Shown one piece after another: positions 57,728 through 64,000 of a DNA stretch of 64,000 nt. This DNA is from Apium graveolens (taxonomy: Eukaryota > Streptophyta > Magnoliopsida > Apiales > Apiaceae), in the NCBI RefSeq assembly GCF_009905375.1, contig NC_133647.1, positions 75,024,671 through 75,088,670 of the forward strand. Reading direction: 5' to 3'. A program made the position numbers and the translations under genes. Position 1 is the first letter of the stretch. Every line of letters begins with the position of its first letter. The notes beneath the pieces were generated by a model. The model saw nothing but the letters and a program-made list of their open reading frames with translations, had not been told where the DNA came from and did not search any database.

Positions 57728-60700
57728 TGTAATATCCGGGAAATTTATGTGAATATTATATGCTAAATAAATGACTATTATGTGTTTTATAAATTTAAAG
57801 TTATTATTGCCATGATATTAGATGTTATAGCTGTTATATGTGTTTCTGTGCGGGCCAAAACATTTTTCGATTGATTAAAATGTGTTTAAACTGCAATTAT
57901 ATGAACCTATCTGCAATCGGGACACGTATTTATTAGCATCTTTATTAAGATACTCATTTTATTTCATTTTACGCTTGTTTCAATGTATTTTATGTGTTAT
58001 CGGGTATTTTTTGGTAATTTAGGGATCGTTCCTGTTTTTCAAAAATCATCAGACCGGGACCCCACCGGGACGACAAACCCCACAAAATCAGTGTTTTCAT
58101 TTTTATAAAATTATTCGTATTTCAAATATCCTTTATTTTTGTATTTTTGAATTATTCACAATTTTCGGGGAATTTTGACATTAATTTTGTATTTTATCAT
58201 TTTTAAAATTATTCCCCCGTAATTATTATTTTGGGGCTTAATTATTGTAAATAGGGGATAAAAACACCCTTAATTTATTTTGGGGTATAATTTTTGTGAA
58301 AATATAAATAGCTGACCGCTGTTATTTATTTATTTTTATATTATAAAAAAATCAGAAAATTCATAAAAATCAAGAACATCCTTGGGTGTAAAATTCTGGG
58401 CAGCAACTTAAATCGTGGTTTTTGATCAATTTAGAGAACCAAATCAGACATTCTAATAGTCAAAATCATCCTCTCGACGAGAGCTTTCTGTTGATATCAA
58501 CATCTTGATGTGAGGTACAGTAAATTGAAAAGTCGATTTTTATATTTTTATTTTTGAAAATCGTTTTTGTTTTTAGATGATTCTGGTTTGATTTTGATGT
58601 TACCAGTAGCTTTAGAATGATGTTTAGGATTGATTTATGTATTTAGTTGCTTCATTTTAGTTCCAGATTATTGAAACCGTGTTCTTGAGTTTTGGGTTTT
58701 TTTGATTCGATTTTTCTGATTGTTCTTGAATCTGGGTTAGTATTTGATGATATAGTTAGGTTACAAACGATTCCAGCTTTGATTTGAGACCAGAATCGCT
58801 GAGTTTGGTTAAGGATTAGTCGAGTTCGGATTTTTTCGACGACCTCGCCGGAGTTGGGCTCGGTTATTGCCGTTGAATGGTCCCTGAGATCAGTTGTATA
58901 ATTTTATTGTGATTTATGGACTATTGAATCGATATAGAATTGACTGGCATCAAGAGCGAGTCGTTTTGGACTGTTTTTAGCCAGCATCGGAGCTACGCTG
59001 GAAAATTTCCCAGCTACCGGAATCTGGAAATTCCAGAAACCGACGGGAATTTTCCGGCCATATTCATGTAAACCCGTTAGGGTTCTTGCCGACCCGGCTA
59101 TGACCCGTCCAGGAACCCAGGTTTGATTAATAGAAACCCAAAACCCCAAATTGTATTTTGTTTCTGCATTTACTTTTTATAATTTATTTTAAAATCATTT
59201 TTCTAAATTCCAAAAATTATTTAATTTATATTTAAAAATCATTTACTTATCATTTTTAATTCTAAAAATTATTTTCTTAATTATTTTAAATTCCAAAAAT
59301 TATTTTCTTTTATTATTTTCAAAAATCTAATTTGATTTAATTATTTATAATTCATTTTAGTTAATTATTTATGAATTTAATAAATTGATTAAAAATTATT
59401 TACTCAATTAATTTCATTTATAAATTGTTAAATAAATGTAAATTATTTATAATTAATTCAAATAATTTCTAAAGATTATTTTAGGCTTTTAAAAATTATA
59501 TTTTAGTATTTAAAAATCAATTAATATTATTATTAATTTATTTATTCCCATTTATTTTATTCATAATAATTAAACCGTTCGTCTGTTAAATACGAAACGA
59601 ACGCGTATAGACTCAGAAAAATATTACAATTCCAATAAAAATACTCTTGAGACCTAATTTCTTTTGTATTACAATGTCATTTGATTTATGCATCAGTTTG
59701 AGTCGGTATTTGATCGATAAATGCTAATATCTTTTAATGAGCTGACTTATGTGTTACATGAAATATGTGATTACGTGTTATACGAATGCTATGATTATGT
59801 GTTACGTGATATGTATGCTATATGTTTACAGTTTTAAAATGTCATGCTTAGTTATAAACGATCGGGTAGATGTCAAGACGTATAGTTACGTCGATTGAGT
59901 TTGGTTCTGTCATTTAAGATAGTCCTTTTGTTTATAGAATCGAGTAGTAAGGAGTGCAGTCAAGATAGTCCTTTTGTTTATAGAATCGAGTAGTACGGAG
60001 ATAGTAGCCAGCAACTATAAGCAGAGTTATAGAGAAAGGTTATTGAGCATACCAGGTGAGTACCCATAACTTCACTTATCGTTCAAGTGACGTTTAGTTC
60101 GAATCATAGTATGCAAGTACCTATATCTTCATTTATTATTCAATTGATATTGACTCTGAACTTTATTCTTTCAATTTCCATACTATTCTAAGTTCAGAAT
60201 AGTTAAAGGTTTTATATTTCGCTATAAATTACACTATACAGTGGAACATTGAATTGAGATTAGCGAATAACTAATTGTTCTAGTTATTTCGCCATCGATT
60301 GTTGAGATAACTCTGGACCATGAGAAATGGAGGGTTATATGGTTAAGGATGTCCTTTGATTCGGCTCCTTTGATCAAAATGTTTTATGGATTGGATGAAT
60401 GCGTAAGTGACCGGGACAGACGGTCCAGCGGAGAGTTATTTCTATGTGTTATATTAAATATTATGACACCATTTTTGCCACAGGCAGGTATATTGCCTTT
60501 TATTTGAGTACTCGTGTTTTGGGGACATGTTTCTATGAATCATGACCTTGTGCTATCACACGGGCTGATCAGCATATGATAGTACGTCCATCGGAGTTAG
60601 ATTCCAATCTAAAAATTATTGTTTATTGTTGATAGCTTGTGAAGCTTTTATTATTGATCAAATATTACTGATTTTATCCTGTTGTTCAGTTATTACCAGA

Positions 60701-61111
60701 ATGTGGTTTATCATTTCAAGCACATTTTATATTGCTTGCTGAGCATTTCTTTCGCTCATACTTGTTTATCAATCTAATCTTTCAGCTAAGCCAGAACAGG
60801 CTTGAGATCCAGGTTTGATCAGAAGTCGAGTGCTTGTAGATAGTTGGTGTGTATTCCAGGTAGACTGTTTTGGGACGCTTGGATAGTCTAGAGGTTTGTA
60901 ATAAAATTTGAGTAAATTGTAAAACTAATTAGACTTATGGTTTGTTATAACAGTTGGTTTGTATTAGTGCATGTTCCATACTATAACCTGTGATCGATCT
61001 AGTTGCATGCAAGGGGTCATATTTATTATATTATTCCGCTGTGATTATTTTATTTTGATTTATTGGCTAGTGACCCCCAAATCTAGGCCCCGGGTTTGGG
61101 AGGGCATCACA
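57728..61111 (+). mobile_element. Element G 5' LTR
   Basis: It runs from TGTAATATCCGGG to GGGAGGGCATCACA, 3,384 bp. It resembles LTRs E and I in its start (CCGGGAAATTTA), in the middle AT-rich part and near the end (GGGCTGATCAGCATA at about 60563, then TTTCGCTCA near 60750). A 30 bp segment near 59925 is duplicated at 59963 (AGATAGTCCTTTTGTTTATA core). Confidence 0.92.
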
Positions 61112-61647
61112 GGTTGGTATCAGAGCCACAGGTTATGGTCACTGAAATAGGCTTAGGATTGTCATAGGTGAGTCATAGGAAGATCACATAAGATAGGCGC
61201 GTGTAGTTTAGCTCTTATAGGGTTAAATTTAGGTTATTGGATTGGGTTATAGTTAAGTTGTTTAGGTTCCCTATTTTGTGTTTAGCTCTTGGCTTTTGTG
61301 CCATTGCTTTGCTATTTTGTTGGTTTTGAGAATAGTAAGAAGGGTTGGAAAAGAGGTTGGGAGGTTGTGTTGCAACTCAATCCACTGTTTGTTGGTTTAT
61401 TTGAGATTTTGAGTAAGGGTTTAAAAGGTTTGGATAATTCTTCGTAAATTTTCTTTGTGTTATTATTCTCAAGATAATAAACAGGATTATGTGATAATCA
61501 TGTCGCTTGTGTTAATATGGTAGCAAGTTTATGATATTTTGAGAAGAGACAATGTTTGCGAATTTTGATATGCTAAGGAATTGCTACATATTTGACACAA
61601 TGCTTGACAGATTATTATATATATATTGCTTGTTTCTTACCAGAATA
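61112..61647 (+). other. Element G leader between LTR and gag
   Basis: This is 536 bp of T- and G-rich untranslated leader after the primer site. I see no coding sequence. It would include the RNA packaging region. Confidence 0.7.
61115..61126 (+). other. Primer-binding site of G
   Basis: TGGTATCAGAGC lies four bases after the LTR end and continues CACAGG. It is the Met-tRNA complement. Confidence 0.9.
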
Positions 61648-64000
61648 ATGGCACCAAAGAGAAGAAATAATTAAGGAGAGGATTGTACCGAGGGTCGGAC
61701 AGATCCAGCGATTGTCCAGATGTTGGGACTGATGCAACAACAGATGTTATATCTTACACAGCAGCAACAGCAACAGCAGCAACAAGCAGCAGCACCACCT
61801 GCAGTGACTTTTAAACAATTTCAAGCTGTAAAGCCACCTGAGTTCAAGGGAAGTGTTGATCCTGTGGAAGCCAATGCATGGCTCAAAGAGATGGAAAAAG
61901 CTTTTGAATTGGTCTGAGCAGGGATTGAACAGAAGACCAAGTTTGCAAGCTACTTTCTGAAGGGCGGGGCGAACTATTGGTGGGAATCCACACGAGCATT
62001 GGAAGGAGGTGAGTTTATAACTTGGGAGAGATTCACAGAGTTGTTCCTGGAAAAGTATTTCCCAAGGTATATGAAGAATCAAATGGAGATTAAGTTCTTA
62101 AACTTGACCCAGGGGGATCTTACCATGGCTGAGTACGAAGCTAAGTTTACTGAGTTAGCAAGGTTTGTGCCAGACCAGATTGATATAGATGAGAAGAAAG
62201 CAAGAAGGTTTGAACAGGGTTTGAAGTTTTGGATTCAGAATAGAGTGGCCATGTTTGAGTTGAATTCATATGTGGCAGTGGTTCAGAAAGCAATGGTGAT
62301 CAAAAGTAAAAGTGACATGTCTCGGAAAGGAAAGGATGGGAAGAAAATGAAGATAGAAACCTCAGAAGGAGGTCAGCAGCAAGCTAATTCTCAGGGCCGT
62401 TTCAACAAAAGGCCAGAATTTCAGGGTAATAGGAATGTGGGATTCAGAAGACCACAATCAGGAAATGGAGGACAAGGCAACCCTTTTCAGAATTCAAATC
62501 AGCAGAGGCCCAATCGTCCACCAGTACCAGATTGCCAATTTTGTGGTAGAAAGTACTTTGGGAATTGTAATACTAATGTGACGTGTTTCAAGTGCGGTAG
62601 GAAAGGATACTTTGTTAATGTGTGTCAGAATCCGATTCAAGGTCAGAATTTGGGAACTGGGTGTTATAAGTGCGGAAAGCCAGGGCATATTGCCAGGAAT
62701 TACCCAACGCAAGGTACGACGAGTAACACACCAAGGCTTACAGGTGCTCCATCTCAGAATGTGCCAAGGATTGAAGGACCACCAGCAAAGGACCAGCCCA
62801 AGGCCAAGACATTCAATATGACTATGAAGGATGCTGTTCAGAGTTTAGACGTGGTTGCAGGTACGCTTCCAGTCAACTCCGTAGATGTTAAAGTTTTATT
62901 TGATTCTGGAGCTACAAGGTCATTTATTTCTCAAGATTTTGTCGATAAGCTACATTGCGAAGTTAAGTTGTTAGAACAAGCATTAATGATAGAATTAGCT
63001 AATAAGAATCAAGTTTCTATCGACCGAGTGTGCCCGAGGTGTGATATTGAGGTAAGAGGACATCATTTATATGCCAACTTGATACCTTTTAAGTTGGGAG
63101 AATTTGATGTTATTTTAGGAATCGATTGGTTGTCAGAAAATAACGGTCAGATTGACGGTAAGAATAGGAAAGTAAGACTTCAGACCTTGGATAGTAAGAA
63201 GAAGGTGGTATTTCGGGGGAATAAGCAAGAGAAGAAATTCTTAACGATCACTCAAGTAAAGAAGTTATTGCGTCAGAATTGTGAGGCATATTTGGCCCAT
63301 GTGGTAGACACCAGCAAGGAAGTTCAAAGACTAGAAGAAATTCCAGTCGTCAATGAATTTCCAGATGTTTTTCCAGACGATCTACCAGGATTACCTCCCG
63401 ATAGAGAAATTGAATTTGCGATTGATCTAGCACCCGAAACAGAACCAGTTTCTAAAGCTCCATATCAGATGGCACCAGTGGAGATGAAAGAATTGGCAAC
63501 TCAGCTGCAAGATCTTTTGGAGAAAGGAGTTATAAGACCCAGTGTATCCCCATGGGGCGCACCAGTACTGTTTGTCAAGAAAAAGGACGGGAGTATGCGA
63601 CTGTGTATTGACTATCGAGAACTGAATAAGCTTGCCATTAAGAACAAGTACCCGTTGCCGAGGATCGATAATTTGTTTGACCAATTGAGAGGCGCTGTAT
63701 GGTTTTCTAAAATTGATTTAAGGTCTGGATATCATCAACTGAAGATCAAGCTCGAGGACATTCCGAAGACCGCATTCGAAACCAGATATGGGCATTATAA
63801 GTTTCTAGTAATGGCATTGGGATTAACCAACGCACCAGCAGCTTTCATGGATCTGATGAATCAAGTATTCAAGAAATATTTGGATAAATTCGTGATCGTG
63901 TTCATAGACGACATGTTGATCTATTCTAAAACAGAAGAGGAGCACGCAGAGCATTTGAGGATAGTTCTTGAGATACTGCGACAGGAGAAATTGTACGTAA
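61648..64000 (+). pseudogene. Element G gag-protease-RT polyprotein, two stops in gag, 3' end outside
   Basis: The ATG at 61648 starts MAPKRRNN, followed at once by TAA (61672). A poly-Gln run (61756-61785) precedes the gag core (FQAVKPPEFKGSVDPVEANA) and a TGA at 61915. From there one frame is open to the window end. Three zinc-knuckle regions (62533-62700) each lack one ligand: [12 protein letters not shown] and [14 protein letters not shown] have Tyr for His, and [14 protein letters not shown] has Tyr for Cys. The protease site is FDSGATRS (62899-62922). RT shows [40 protein letters not shown] and FIDD (63901-63912). This is a chromovirus polyprotein, close to functional except for gag. 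Confidence 0.94.

Larger units (their letters stand above)
57728..64000 (+). mobile_element. Element G: Tekay-like Gypsy, 5' part, runs off the window
   Basis: G has a complete 5' LTR (57728-61111), a Met-tRNA primer site and a gag-pol frame that reaches the window end inside RT. It is inserted in F gag; ATTCT just before it is the likely target site. It is the best preserved element in the window and may be among the youngest here. Confidence 0.93.

Noticed and set aside
62612..62821. A separate small ORF inside G
   Set aside because: It overlaps the well-supported gag zinc-knuckle region in another frame.

Overview
The window is nuclear DNA from a plant, most likely a eudicot with a large repeat-rich genome. 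I see no host gene, rRNA, tRNA or CRISPR array: essentially all 64 kb is LTR retrotransposons inserted into one another. Gypsy lineages are Tekay-like chromoviruses (long 3.4-4.2 kb LTRs ending in GTTACA or similar, chromodomain-like integrase tails) and an Athila-like element (DLGASINLMP protease, plant transposon-protein ORF downstream of pol). Copia lineages are SIRE/Maximus-like (Met-tRNA primer site, gag-PR-INT-RT-RH, then a very long env-like third ORF). The species cannot be fixed from sequence alone.

Layout. 1-823: 3' part of a Gypsy LTR (element A), inserted into the 5' LTR of Tekay-like element B (824-8516; 3' LTR 4289-8516, integrase remnant about 3480-4270). B is inserted into the env-like ORF of SIRE-like copy C2 (8517-13089; env-like remnant and 3' LTR 12050-13089). 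C2 is inserted into the RNase H region of Tekay-like element E (13090-14943 coding remnant; 3' LTR 14944-17039 plus 42304-43607). The LTR of E is split by a complete minus-strand SIRE-like element C (17040-42303), whose own 3' LTR is split by a complete plus-strand SIRE-like element D (17995-30993, target duplication GTGTT). E lies next to a plus-strand LTR fragment H (43608-44694), which meets the opposed LTR of Athila-like element F (44695-57727, minus strand). F is interrupted by a 3.8 kb Tekay-like solo LTR I (52109-55912, target duplication AAAGG), and its gag is cut by Tekay-like element G (5' LTR 57728-61111, gag-pol from 61648 past the window end).

Condition. Every coding region carries stops, indels or lost catalytic residues, so none looks autonomous. 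G is the best preserved, with two stops in gag and then an open frame to the window edge. Many stops look like C-to-T or G-to-A changes at glutamine, arginine or tryptophan codons, as expected of old methylated DNA.

Most interesting. Three elements of different families (C, D, F) have a third ORF downstream of pol, and the N-terminal halves of these ORFs look alike across Copia and Gypsy. In each element a private short motif family, unrelated between elements, sits both in the LTR and in the pol-to-ORF3 spacer: CCCGACGGATGATC in C and C2, GACAATCGG/TTGTCTTGCCGA in D, and a GC-rich GCGCGGCCGCGC-like block in F. In C it also occurs at inter-domain linkers of gag-pol and inside ORF3. A possible reading is a cis-array used by an element-encoded third-ORF protein or a separate ORF3 promoter. 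That reading is inference and untested.
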